Part shown: positions 1-7,499 of the stretch, piece after piece
How positions within the stretch are numbered: the first letter of the stretch is position 1
How the letters are laid out: each line of letters begins with the position of its first letter
Assembly: GCF_001400735.1 (NCBI RefSeq)
Contig: NZ_LJPW01000071.1
Location: 1 to 39,009, forward strand
Direction: 5' to 3'
Source of the DNA: Pseudomonas caricapapayae
Lineage (GTDB): Bacteria; Pseudomonadota; Gammaproteobacteria; Pseudomonadales; Pseudomonadaceae
DNA: 39,009 nucleotides
Program-made: the position numbers and the translations under genes
The notes under the pieces: model-generated
What the model saw: only the letters and a program-made list of their open reading frames with translations
Databases searched by the model: none
Told to the model about the DNA's origin: nothing

Positions 1-21
1 CCCCCTGACACCACAAAACCT

Positions 22-92
22 CCGTGTGACGCGGAGCGTCGGCACGATAATCAAAGGCTGACCTGAGTCGAACCCCAATTACCACGCGGAAC
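22..92. repeat. Degenerate REP-type palindromes
   Basis: A short palindrome GACGC-GGA-GCGTC lies at 28-40, and a fragment reading ACCACGCGGAACGAT follows near 81-95. Together they resemble decayed halves of the REP elements seen better preserved near 13620-13757 and 35212-35341. No gene is visible in the first 95 bases. The assignment rests on similarity between the copies in this window and on general knowledge of P. syringae REP sequences. Confidence 0.45.
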
Positions 93-96
93 GATA

Positions 97-120
97 AAAA
101 GCCCCGACTTTCCGGGCTCT
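97..120 (-). terminator. Intrinsic terminator of trkH
   Basis: Read on the minus strand, an AGCCC...GGGCT stem with a short loop is followed by TTTTTA. It lies about 20 bases past the trkH stop codon, the expected place for a Rho-independent terminator of that gene. Confidence 0.7.
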
Positions 121-139
121 TCAAGCGTGCTCCCAGACC

Positions 140-1594
140 TCAATGCCGCCAGAACGCAGGCACACATAGCACCAGCACAGTGATAATCTCAAGGCGGCCA
201 AGCAGCATGCCACCGGACAGAATCCACTTGGCCGCATCCGGCAAAGTGGAGAAGTTACCAGCAGGCCCAATGACCTCACCCAGCCCTGGCCCCACGCCGG
301 AGACCGTGCTGGCGGCACCGGTCAGCGCCGTCATCCAGTCCAGCCCGAGCAGCGAAAGCATCAGCGCAATCAGGCAGATGGTGATCGTGAAGAAAAACGA
401 AAAGGTCAGAATCGAGCGGACGATTTCGTCATCCAGTCGATGGCCGTTGTATTTCTGCTTCATCACGGCACGTGGATGGATCAGCTGATTGAGGTTGGTC
501 TTGAGCAGAATGTAGGCCACCTGAAAGCGGAAGATCTTCACCCCGCCCGCGGTCGAGCCAGAACAGCCCCCGATGAAGCCCAGATAGAAAAACAGCATCA
601 GCGAGAAATTGCCCCACAGACTGTAGTCTCCAAGCGCAAAACCCGTTGTGGTCACCACCGACGTCACATTCAGCGCCACGTGGCGCAGCGCCTCGGTCCA
701 TGGCAGGTCGGTGGTATTGGCGTACCAGACGGTCATCACCAGCCACGTGACCAACAGCAGACCGATCAGCCCTTGCACCTGTTCGTCCTTGATCAACGCC
801 TTGCGGTTGCCACGCAAGGTCGCGACATACAGCGTAAAGGGCAGGCTGCCGAGGATCATCACCACAATCGCAACCCAGTGCACCGCAGGCTGTGGCCATT
901 TGGCCAGCGACAGGTCCGAAGTGGAGAACCCGCCCGTGGAAATCGCCGACATCGCGTGGTTGATCGCATCGAACAGGCTCATGCCCGCCGCCCAGAAGGC
1001 CAGGCTGCCCAGCGCGGTAAAACCCACGTAGGCCAGCACGATGAACTTGGCCACCATGTGCGAGCGAGGCATGACCTTTTCCGAGCGGTCCGAGGATTCG
1101 GTTTGAAACAACCGCATGCCGCCAATGCGCAGCAACGGCAGAATTGCCACGGCCATACCGATGAAACCGATGCCGCCAAGCCAGTGCAGCATCGAACGCC
1201 AGATCAGAATGCCCGGGGACATGCTGTCCAGGTGGCTGAGCACTGTCGAGCCTGTGGCAGTGATGCCTGACATGCTTTCAAAGAACGAATCGGTGTAGCT
1301 GATGTGCTGGGTCAGCAAAAAGGGCAGGGCGGCGAAGATACACACCACGATCCAGCTGGAAACCGTGAGCATGTACATGTCCCGAGGGCGCAACTGGACA
1401 TTGTCGGGGCGTCCGGGCACCACCAGCGCCAGGCCGGCGATGAAGGTGATCGCGCTGGCCCACAGAAACTCGCGCAGGTCTTCGAAACGGTCGTAAATGA
1501 CCAGCGTGGCCATGGGCACAATCATGGCCACAGCCAGGGTGATCAGGAAGATGCCGATAATGAAACCGATGATACGCAGGGTCGGCAACGACAT
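140..1594 (-). CDS. trkH: TrkH-family potassium uptake protein
   Basis: Membrane subunit of the Trk potassium uptake system, which works with the cytoplasmic NAD-binding protein TrkA (not encoded here). The 484-residue length is normal for TrkH. The four glycine-containing pore-loop signatures of the family can be read in order: TATGST near residue 110, STGGFS near 220, TTTGFA near 315 and SGVGPG near 435. Many hydrophobic segments lie between them. A GGCSGSTAGG segment near residue 345 is also typical. The ATG at 1594 is kept because the first helix starts directly after it (MSLPTLRIIGFIIGIFL), although no strong ribosome binding site is seen. It diverges from the nitroreductase gene and is followed by its own terminator. 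P. aeruginosa keeps trkH in the same neighbourhood as cpxRA, which supports the call. Confidence 0.93.
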   Translation of the reverse strand: MSLPTLRIIGFIIGIFLITLAVAMIVPMATLVIYDRFEDLREFLWASAITFIAGLALVVPGRPDNVQLRPRDMYMLTVSSWIVVCIFAALPFLLTQHISYTDSFFESMSGITATGSTVLSHLDSMSPGILIWRSMLHWLGGIGFIGMAVAILPLLRIGGMRLFQTESSDRSEKVMPRSHMVAKFIVLAYVGFTALGSLAFWAAGMSLFDAINHAMSAISTGGFSTSDLSLAKWPQPAVHWVAIVVMILGSLPFTLYVATLRGNRKALIKDEQVQGLIGLLLVTWLVMTVWYANTTDLPWTEALRHVALNVTSVVTTTGFALGDYSLWGNFSLMLFFYLGFIGGCSGSTAGGVKIFRFQVAYILLKTNLNQLIHPRAVMKQKYNGHRLDDEIVRSILTFSFFFTITICLIALMLSLLGLDWMTALTGAASTVSGVGPGLGEVIGPAGNFSTLPDAAKWILSGGMLLGRLEIITVLVLCVPAFWRH

Positions 1595-1733
1595 GAATGG
1601 CTCTGGCAGGTATGAGGAAAGGCGCCATTCTACCTGCGCTTGAAGGCATGTAAACCAGTGCAGCCGGGGACAAGGCCAGACCGCACGGGTAAGGAATTGT
1701 CCGTCGCGCTCGTTATTGACGGTAAACAGGCTC

Positions 1734-1739
1734 TAGAAT
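1734..1739 (+). promoter_or_regulatory. Possible -10 box of the nitroreductase gene
   Basis: TAGAAT lies 28 bases before the chosen ATG, in the gap between divergent trkH and the nitroreductase. No good -35 hexamer sits at the standard distance, so this is only a candidate. Confidence 0.3.
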
Positions 1740-1767
1740 GCTCGATCACTTTTCAAGGAGACAGCCC

Positions 1768-2328
1768 ATGCAGGCGCTCGACGTTTTGCTCAATCGCGTA
1801 TCGGTTCCGCGACTGGTCGACCCGGCCCCGGATGCTGCACAGCGGGAAATCATGTTTGGTGCCGCATTGCGCTCGCCGGATCATGGACAGCTCAAGCCGT
1901 ATCGTTTCTTGACAGTCGAAGGCCCGGCCCGTGAGCGCATGGGCGAGTTACTGGTGCAAGCGCTGCAGCACAGTGGTGCTGAAGTGACCCCGCAAGCGTT
2001 GGAAAAAGCCCGTCTTGGTCCCTTGCGCGCGCCCTTGGTCGTGGTCGTGATCGCTCGCTTGCAGGACCATTTCAAAGTCCCGCGGTCGGAACAACTGATC
2101 ACCGCCGGGTGCGCTGCTCACGGAGTGCTGCTGGCCGCCTATGCACTGGGGGTCGGCGCGGTCTGGAGAACTGGCGAGTTGTCCTATGCGCCGCAGGTTG
2201 CCAAAGGCTTCGGGCTTGAGGCCGACGAGCAAGTGATTGGCTTTCTGTACCTGGGGACACCCTTGAACCCACCGCGCGAAGCGCAAAAAGTCGACGTCGG
2301 CGGGTTTGTCAGCGAGTGGCAGGGCTAG
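1768..2328 (+). CDS. ydjA: YdjA-type nitroreductase-family flavoprotein
   Basis: Predicted FMN-dependent NAD(P)H oxidoreductase of the small nitroreductase family, 186 residues, close to the 183 of E. coli YdjA. Recognisable parts are the N-terminal RxSxPRLxDPAP-like stretch, RSPDHGQLKPYRF near residue 36 (flavin-binding region), PLVVVVIARLQ near 87, AGCAAHGVLLAAYALGVGAVW near 113, and VIGFLYLGTP near the C terminus. An in-frame ATG exists at 1738, but the ATG at 1768 has a good AAGGAG eight bases upstream and gives the family length, so it is preferred. The physiological substrate of this subgroup is not settled. The gene is convergent with the sensor kinase gene, leaving only 16 bases between stop codons and no obvious hairpin. 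Confidence 0.85.
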   Translation: MQALDVLLNRVSVPRLVDPAPDAAQREIMFGAALRSPDHGQLKPYRFLTVEGPARERMGELLVQALQHSGAEVTPQALEKARLGPLRAPLVVVVIARLQDHFKVPRSEQLITAGCAAHGVLLAAYALGVGAVWRTGELSYAPQVAKGFGLEADEQVIGFLYLGTPLNPPREAQKVDVGGFVSEWQG

Positions 2329-2344
2329 CCTTTTACGGAAGAGA

Positions 2345-3694
2345 CTAAGCAGATGATGAACTGAGCGGCTCTCTGGGCAGATCCAGCGTGGCGATAAACC
2401 CGCCATCCGGGTGATTGCCCATAACCAGACTGCCGCCATGTCGTTCCGCTGCACGCCTGGCAATCGCCAGTCCCAGACCGTGGCCGGGTGTCGTCTGGCC
2501 GGGCGCGCGATAAAACGGCTCGCCCAGTTGCGCGAGATGCTCATCGGCAACTCCCGGGCCGTGATCGCGAACGCTCAGACGGACCAGATTGTCGACCTGG
2601 CTCGCCTGCAGATCGATCCGCCCCCCTGGCGGGTTGAAGCGCACAGCGTTGCGCAGCAGGTTGTCCAGAGCCCGCTCGATCATTTCCGGCCAGCCCTTCA
2701 GGTGCAGGTCGCTCTGTACCTCGACGCGAATGTTCTGGTCGACCCCGTCCAGTTGTGTGTCGTTCTTCAGGCGCTGCAGCAGTGAATCGAGGTCAACTGT
2801 TTCAGGGCCACGAAGCTCTGCGTCGAGGCGCGCCAGCGCCAGAATTTCGCTGATCAACGCTTCCAGTCGGTCGCATTCACGGCTCAAGCGCGGCCACAGT
2901 TTGTCCCGCTCGGCGGGCTCCGCACGTTCAGCCAGCGCCAGCGCAATGCGCAGTCGGGCCAGCGGTGAGCGCAATTCATGGGACACATCGCGCAACAGCT
3001 GGCGCTGGCTGCCGATCAGGCTTTGCAGGCGCGCGCCCATGCGGTTGAAGTCCTTGGCCAAGACGCCGAATTCGTCACGCCGGTTGGCCAACTGGCCGAG
3101 GCTGTGCTGCTGATAGCTGGTTTGCCCCAGATCGTGCACTGCGCCACGCAGGCGGCTCAGCGGTCGGGTGATCGACAACGTCACGAACAGGCTGAACAGG
3201 GTCAGAACCACCAGTGCGATGCCCAGCGCACTCAATGGCCACATCAGGCTCTGGCGATGCCACTCGTCGAGTTCCGGGTGCGGAACGCGATAGATGAACA
3301 GATAGGTTTCGCCGGTCTTCGGGCTGCTGTATTCGGTGGCAAGGCGGCGCCAGGGCAGTTTACGCCCCTGATCCTCGTCGGCCTGTTGCCGGGCCTCCAG
3401 CGCTGCGGCGCGGGGCGGGAAAGTGCCGCGCACCATCGGTTCGCCGCTGTCGCTGAGCACCTGGACGTCGATGCGATTGCGCCGCTTGATGTCCTGAAGG
3501 AATTCCTGAGCATTGTCCGCGCCCTGTTCCTCGAAGCGCTGTGTCCATTGTTCCGGCAGTGAGTTGAGCACAGGGTGACGACTGAGGATCCACGCATCCT
3601 GATTAAGCATATGCCCGACGAGTACCGACAGACCTCCCACCAGAGCAATGGCCAGCCAGAAGCTGGCCAGGATTCGCCAGAACAATGAACGCAC
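2345..3694 (-). CDS. cpxA: CpxA-like sensor histidine kinase
   Basis: Inner-membrane sensor kinase, partner of the response regulator at 4417-5094. Order of parts in 449 residues: transmembrane helix about 10-29; periplasmic sensor region about 30-150; second helix about 151-175; HAMP linker about 176-228; HisKA domain with phospho-acceptor His239 in VSHELRSP; ATPase domain with N box DNLLRNA near 344-350, G1 box RDHGPG near 376 and G2 box GHGLGLA near 404. The start is GTG, with GAGGAAAT about eight bases ahead. A perfect 11-bp intrinsic terminator sits just upstream of that ribosome binding site, so transcription from the regulator side must read through it unless the kinase has its own promoter. 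Regulator, Spy-like protein and kinase are in the same order as PA3204-PA3206 in P. aeruginosa. The stimulus is unknown; envelope stress is inferred from the family. Confidence 0.85.
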   Translation of the reverse strand: MRSLFWRILASFWLAIALVGGLSVLVGHMLNQDAWILSRHPVLNSLPEQWTQRFEEQGADNAQEFLQDIKRRNRIDVQVLSDSGEPMVRGTFPPRAAALEARQQADEDQGRKLPWRRLATEYSSPKTGETYLFIYRVPHPELDEWHRQSLMWPLSALGIALVVLTLFSLFVTLSITRPLSRLRGAVHDLGQTSYQQHSLGQLANRRDEFGVLAKDFNRMGARLQSLIGSQRQLLRDVSHELRSPLARLRIALALAERAEPAERDKLWPRLSRECDRLEALISEILALARLDAELRGPETVDLDSLLQRLKNDTQLDGVDQNIRVEVQSDLHLKGWPEMIERALDNLLRNAVRFNPPGGRIDLQASQVDNLVRLSVRDHGPGVADEHLAQLGEPFYRAPGQTTPGHGLGLAIARRAAERHGGSLVMGNHPDGGFIATLDLPREPLSSSSA

Positions 3695-3714
3695 GGGATT
3701 TCCTCGGTCTCAGT

Positions 3715-3745
3715 AAAAAAGCCCGGCATGCGTGCGCATGCCGGG
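3715..3745 (-). terminator. Strong intrinsic terminator between the Spy-like gene and cpxA
   Basis: On the minus strand an 11-bp perfect stem, CCCGGCATGCG paired with CGCATGCCGGG around a 2-base loop, is followed by C and then TTTTTT. It ends about 20 bases before the cpxA start codon and 36 bases after the Spy-like stop codon. Confidence 0.88.
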
Positions 3746-3780
3746 TTGTGTTCAACTCATCGGGCCGCGAGGCCTGATGG

Positions 3781-4260
3781 TTACTGCGCTTTTGCTGCTT
3801 TTGCCGCTTTCCAGGCCTTGAATTCGGCCCATTCGGCGCGACGCTCATCTTCTTTCTTTTTGATTTCGTCGAACTGCTTCTGCTGTTCAGGCTGGAGCAG
3901 TGCGCGAATCTCGCTGTCTGTCTTGGAGCGCTTGGCTTCGATTTCGTCGTGCATTGCCTTCTGGTCGGCAGCAGGCATTTTTTCCAGGTAGCTTTGGGTG
4001 ATTTCGCGGCGCTCGTGTCTCTGCTCGCGCATCAAGCGTTCGATCTGCTGGCGCTGTTCACGTGTCAGGTCCAGCTCACCCAGAGGTCCCATCGGGCCTG
4101 GGCCGCGACGCATGCCTGGGCCTGGGCCGCGGTCATCCCGCTCGATGTGCATGCCGGGTCCATCGGCGTCCGGACCACCAGCAGGTGGCGGTGGTGGTGC
4201 GGCCATGGCGATGGTAGGCAGGGCAGTGGCAAACATCAAAGCGATCAGGGTCTTGCGCAT
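3781..4260 (-). CDS. Spy/CpxP-like periplasmic protein (LTXXQ family)
   Basis: Small periplasmic protein of the Spy/CpxP type; in enterobacteria these are chaperones or feedback regulators of the Cpx response. In 159 residues there is a signal peptide (MRKTLIALMFATALPTIAMA, cleavage about residue 20), a proline- and glycine-rich segment about 21-60, then charged helical sequence. The LTREQ motif near 70 and the related LQPEQ near 123 are the hallmarks of the family. The C terminus is lysine- and alanine-rich. The ATG at 4260 is chosen over a longer frame because GGAGATACACC precedes it and it begins the signal peptide. It lies between cpxR and cpxA and has its own terminator. By position it may modulate CpxA, but direct binding is inference. 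Confidence 0.85.
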   Translation of the reverse strand: MRKTLIALMFATALPTIAMAAPPPPPAGGPDADGPGMHIERDDRGPGPGMRRGPGPMGPLGELDLTREQRQQIERLMREQRHERREITQSYLEKMPAADQKAMHDEIEAKRSKTDSEIRALLQPEQQKQFDEIKKKEDERRAEWAEFKAWKAAKAAKAQ

Positions 4261-4342
4261 GGTGTATCTCCTTGTCTCTAGTGCGGCTCGATGCCGATGA
4301 GCCCAGTTTAGGGAGATCAAGGTCAAGCGCAGTCAGCGCTTG

Positions 4343-4358
4343 GTAAAGCTTGTGTAAG
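4343..4358 (+). promoter_or_regulatory. Candidate CpxR box upstream of the Spy-like gene
   Basis: GTAAA-N6-GTAAG resembles the enterobacterial CpxR recognition pattern of two GTAAA direct repeats separated by about five bases. It sits about 85 bases before the Spy-like start codon, in inverse orientation to that gene, and just upstream of a TTGACC that could act as its -35 element. One base differs in the second repeat and the spacing is one longer than the usual form. Confidence 0.4.
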
Positions 4359-4416
4359 GGCGGCTGCCAACCGTCAGCTACAAAACGCTCTGCTTTGACT
4401 TGAAGCTTGCCGCTGC

Positions 4417-5094
4417 TCAAAGAGCGTAATAATAGCCGCGACTGCGCAGTGCGACGATGCGTGGACGGCCATCGGCGTGAGGGCCGATTTTCTTGCGCAG
4501 GTTGCTGACGTGCATGTCCAGGCTGCGGTCATAGAGCGTCAGTTTGCGACCCAGCGCCAGTTGCGCCAGTTCCTGTTTGTCCAGCGGCTCGCCGGGCTGA
4601 CGCATGAGTGCCTCAAGCAGACGGCTCTCGGATACTGTGAGGGTCAGTTCCTTTTCATCGACACTCACCACCCCGCGCATCGGGCTGAAGGTCAGGTCGC
4701 CCAGTTCGAGCTGTGTGGAAGACGCCACCGGATGACTGCGACGCAGCACGGCGCGCAGGCGGGCGGTCAGTTCGCGAGGGTCGCAGGGTTTTGCCAGGTA
4801 ATCGTCAGCACCCAACTCCAGACCCAGAATACGGTCCAGCGGCTCGCCGCGTGCCGAGAGCATGACCACCGGCAGGTCAGGATGGTCGGCGCGCAGTTGC
4901 TTGAGTAATTCCAGGCCGCTGCCATCGGGCAGCATCACGTCCAGTACCACGGCAGCCGGCGCTGCGTCGGCCAATGCCTGACGCGCGCTGGTCCCGTCGT
5001 GACAGGCGCGCACTTGAAAACCTTCCTGGCTCAACCAACTGCTCAGCAGTTCGCACAGCTCCTGATCATCATCGATTAGTAACAGCTCGCTCAT
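4417..5094 (-). CDS. cpxR: CpxR-like OmpR-family response regulator
   Basis: DNA-binding response regulator of 225 residues. The receiver domain has the acidic pair Asp9/Asp10 in LLIDDDQEL, phospho-acceptor Asp52 in VVLDVMLPDGSG, and conserved Lys102 in YLAKPCDPREL. The C-terminal winged helix about 130-225 is OmpR-like, with SESRLLEALM, the recognition region YDRSLDMHVSNLRKKIG and the wing RSRGYYY. It is first in a leftward group with the Spy-like gene and the sensor kinase, matching the Pseudomonas CpxR locus. The small coiled-coil gene ends only 7 bases from its start codon and may be co-transcribed with it. Regulation of the neighbouring Spy-like gene by this protein is inferred from the GTAAA repeats upstream of that gene. 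Confidence 0.88.
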   Translation of the reverse strand: MSELLLIDDDQELCELLSSWLSQEGFQVRACHDGTSARQALADAAPAAVVLDVMLPDGSGLELLKQLRADHPDLPVVMLSARGEPLDRILGLELGADDYLAKPCDPRELTARLRAVLRRSHPVASSTQLELGDLTFSPMRGVVSVDEKELTLTVSESRLLEALMRQPGEPLDKQELAQLALGRKLTLYDRSLDMHVSNLRKKIGPHADGRPRIVALRSRGYYYAL

Positions 5095-5101
5095 GACTCA
5101 C

Positions 5102-5515
5102 TCAATTTAGCCACTGCCGACGTTGCTTACGCCAGCCGCTGACCAATATACCGCACAGAAGGGCGAACATCGCAACGCCACCGCCTGCGACGAACCATTG
5201 TTGTTGCTCTGTCAGCAAGCGCGGAGGCGCAGCCGACAGTGCTTCTTTGAGCTGCAACTTGAGCTTTTGGTTCTCTTGACGCAAGCGTGTCAGCAGGGCG
5301 TTGTTGCGTTCCTGATCGACGTTCTGCAATTGGCGTGTCAACTCGTCGCGCTGACGCTCGCTGTCCTTGAGGCGCAACTGGAGGTCAGCAATCTGGCTGG
5401 CAGGGCTGGGCAGATGCAAAGGCTGCACTGCGCCGCTTTCATTAACAGTCTCGGCGTTTACCTGAAACCCTGATGCCATCAACATTGCCAACAGACACCA
5501 CATACCTGAACGCAT
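5102..5515 (-). CDS. Small coiled-coil membrane protein, like the C-terminal part of YgiM
   Basis: A 137-residue protein with a signal peptide at 1-21 (cleavage near VNA-ETV), a long coiled coil about 38-95 rich in Gln, Arg and Leu (for example LRQENQKLKLQLKEAL), and one transmembrane helix about 106-126 (WFVAGGGVAMFALLCGILV) followed by a basic tail KQRRQW. This is the layout of the C-terminal half of YgiM-type SH3-domain proteins, but the SH3 domain is missing. The predicted topology is a periplasmic coiled coil with a C-terminal membrane anchor. Function is unknown. It stands directly upstream of cpxR on the same strand with a 7-base gap, suggesting co-transcription and possibly an envelope role. 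Confidence 0.7.
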   Translation of the reverse strand: MRSGMWCLLAMLMASGFQVNAETVNESGAVQPLHLPSPASQIADLQLRLKDSERQRDELTRQLQNVDQERNNALLTRLRQENQKLKLQLKEALSAAPPRLLTEQQQWFVAGGGVAMFALLCGILVSGWRKQRRQWLN

Positions 5516-5606
5516 CTGAACTCCCTTTTACCGAGCCGTGTAAATTCGCACATTGAGCAGGTTATCGGCAGGGTGTCGGGAAGGATGAATGAAGGGCGGT
5601 GGTGTA

Positions 5607-5638
5607 ACACGGCTCTGCCTCGATGGGGCAGAGCGTGT
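5607..5638. terminator. Stem-loop after the yciB-yciI-like pair
   Basis: GCTCTGCC (5612-5619) pairs with GGCAGAGC (5627-5634), extended by ACAC/GTGT with one bulged base. It lies just past the YciI-like stop codon on the minus strand. There is no T-run after it, so it may stabilise the 3' end or terminate weakly. Confidence 0.4.
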
Positions 5639-5659
5639 CAGGGATATCCGGAGACGGGA

Positions 5660-5959
5660 TCAGGGCATGACTTGCTTGAACGGCTTGACCACGACATTGG
5701 CATAGACGCCCGCTGCAACGTACGGGTCGGCATCGGCCCAGGTTTTGGCAGCGCTCAAGGATTCAAACTCGGCAACGACCAGGCTGCCACTGAAACCGGC
5801 GGTCCCCGGGTCATTGCTGTCGACTGCCGGATGTGGGCCGGCCAGCACCAGACGGCCTTCGCTCTTGAGCTCGATCAGGCGTTCCAGGTGGGCCGGGCGC
5901 ACGCCGAGGCGTTTTTCCAGCGAGTTCTCGACGTCGGTGGCGATGATAGCGTAGAGCAT
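5660..5959 (-). CDS. yciI: YciI-like protein
   Basis: A 99-residue protein of the YciI/YCII family, a ferredoxin-like fold found alone or fused to other domains. The start [17 protein letters not shown] and the segment [11 protein letters not shown] near residue 38 are characteristic. In YciI proteins a conserved histidine and aspartate have been suggested as catalytic residues; His40 and Asp44 here fit. The C-terminal part contains [20 protein letters not shown], also typical. It starts one base after the stop codon of yciB, so the two are almost certainly translated from one message, as yciB and yciI are near neighbours in E. coli. No substrate is known. An upstream in-frame extension into yciB is rejected because it would overlap that gene and lacks a ribosome binding site. 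Confidence 0.85.
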   Translation of the reverse strand: MLYAIIATDVENSLEKRLGVRPAHLERLIELKSEGRLVLAGPHPAVDSNDPGTAGFSGSLVVAEFESLSAAKTWADADPYVAAGVYANVVVKPFKQVMP

Positions 5960-5960
5960 G

Positions 5961-6557
5961 TCAGTCCTCGGATTTGGTCGTATTGGGGGCGGTGTCGTGC
6001 AGGTGGCGTGACAGGTAGATCCCTTGGCCAACCAGGAAGATCAGGGTCATGCCCAGGCTGCCGAATACTTTGAAGTCGACCCAGAATTCCTGATAAGTGA
6101 AGGCCACGTACAGGTTGGCGGCGCCACAGAACAGGAAGAAGACGATCCAGGCGATGTTGAGCCGGGTCCAGATAGCTGCTGGCAACGTCAATGCGTGCCC
6201 CATGATGCGCTGGATAAGCGGACGGTCACCGATGAAATGACTGCCGGCGAACGCTACGGCAAACAGCCAGTTGACTACCGGCGCTTTCCATTTCAGGAAG
6301 GTTTCGCTGTGAAAGGCAAGGGTCAGGCTGCCGAATACCAGGCAGGCAACCAGCGTGAGCCACTGGCTTTTTTCAAGCTTGCGCTGTTTGACGTAAAGAA
6401 TGCCGTAGACCACCACCGAACTGATGATCAGCATCGCCGTTGCGCTGAAAATGCCGCCTACCATATAGGTATTGCCGAGGATATCCACGGCACGCGGCTC
6501 GGTTTTGTAAACGAGGAAAAACAGGAGCAGCGGGATGAAGTCGATGAATTGTTTCAC
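5961..6557 (-). CDS. yciB: YciB (septation protein A family) inner-membrane protein
   Basis: Integral membrane protein of 198 residues with about five hydrophobic helices. Family members are linked to intracellular septation and to peptidoglycan synthesis at the envelope. Family signatures include [17 protein letters not shown] at the N terminus, [13 protein letters not shown] near residue 82, [13 protein letters not shown] near 97, and [13 protein letters not shown] near 157. The start is taken as GTG at 6557 because family members begin at this point (MKQF...). A TTG 39 bases upstream would add an unusual cysteine-containing leader. The ribosome binding site is weak for either start. It is divergent from the PHP-domain gene, with a gap of only 65 bases that must hold both promoters. 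Confidence 0.9.
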   Translation of the reverse strand: MKQFIDFIPLLLFFLVYKTEPRAVDILGNTYMVGGIFSATAMLIISSVVVYGILYVKQRKLEKSQWLTLVACLVFGSLTLAFHSETFLKWKAPVVNWLFAVAFAGSHFIGDRPLIQRIMGHALTLPAAIWTRLNIAWIVFFLFCGAANLYVAFTYQEFWVDFKVFGSLGMTLIFLVGQGIYLSRHLHDTAPNTTKSED

Positions 6558-6622
6558 AATGGCAGCCAGAAGCAGGATGTGGCGGCATAATAACAAACAT
6601 CAATGAACACGAAAGCACCACT

Positions 6623-7486
6623 ATGAATGTCGACCTGCACTGCCACAGCACCGCTTCCGACGGGGCGCTCTCGCCCACGGCACTGGTTGCCCGTGCTCAT
6701 GAAAACGGCGTGCGCGTCCTTTCGCTGACCGACCACGATACCCTTGAAGGGCTTGAAGAAGCCCGCGCGGCAGCGCATTCATTGGGCATGCAACTGGTCA
6801 ATGGGGTGGAACTGTCCTGCACCTGGGGCGGTGCGACCATCCATATTCTGGGCTACGGCTTCGATACGCAGGCCCCGGCGCTGACCGACGCCATCGGCCG
6901 TTTGCATGAGGGGCGCTGGCTGCGCGCAGAAGAAATCAGCCGTAAATTGGCGATCAAAGGTATGCCTGGTGCGCTGGAAGGTGCTCGCGCGATCCAGCAG
7001 GAACTGGGCGACAGCGGTAATGCGCCCGCACGGCCGCATTTTGCCGACTTCATGGTCAGGGCCGGTTTCGTCAAGGATCGCGCCGAGGCGTTTCGCAAAT
7101 GGCTGGGGGCGGGCAAACTGGGCGATGTGAAGCAGCACTGGCCGACCCTGGAAGACACCGTCGCCACCTTGCGTGCCTCGGGCGCATGGGTCAGCCTTGC
7201 GCATCCTTCACATTATGACTTTACCCGCAGTAAACGGCGTAAACTGGTCGGCGATTTCGTCCAGGCCGGTGGGCACGCCATAGAAGTGGTCAATGGCATG
7301 CAGCCTGCCGATCAGGTCGGCACCCTGGCCATCCTTGCACGCGAGTTCGGGCTGCTGGTTACCGCTGGCAGCGACTTCCACGGTCCTGGCAATTGGGGTG
7401 AAATCGGTACTTATCGCCCCGTGCCTGAGGATCTACCGCCTTTGTGGTGCAGATTCAAATATGAACAGCCTACTGCCGCCGTCTGA
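6623..7486 (+). CDS. rnm: PHP-domain RNase AM / nucleoside 3',5'-bisphosphate phosphatase
   Basis: Metal-dependent phosphoesterase of the PHP superfamily, 287 residues, equivalent to E. coli YciV (TrpH, RNase AM). That enzyme trims 5' ends of rRNA and degrades short oligonucleotides. Metal-ligand motifs are visible: DLHCHSTASDG at residues 4-14, LTDHDT near 36-41, SLAHPSHYD near 192, and GSDFHGPG near 250. An internal insert about 85-165 is typical of this subgroup. The next gene, yciO, begins 13 bases after the stop, as in the E. coli yciV-yciO pair, suggesting an operon running on into scpAB. The ATG is retained because the sequence starts exactly with the metal-binding strand, although the ribosome binding site is poor. 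Confidence 0.87.
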   Translation: MNVDLHCHSTASDGALSPTALVARAHENGVRVLSLTDHDTLEGLEEARAAAHSLGMQLVNGVELSCTWGGATIHILGYGFDTQAPALTDAIGRLHEGRWLRAEEISRKLAIKGMPGALEGARAIQQELGDSGNAPARPHFADFMVRAGFVKDRAEAFRKWLGAGKLGDVKQHWPTLEDTVATLRASGAWVSLAHPSHYDFTRSKRRKLVGDFVQAGGHAIEVVNGMQPADQVGTLAILAREFGLLVTAGSDFHGPGNWGEIGTYRPVPEDLPPLWCRFKYEQPTAAV

Positions 7487-7499
7487 ACAGGAAGTTACC

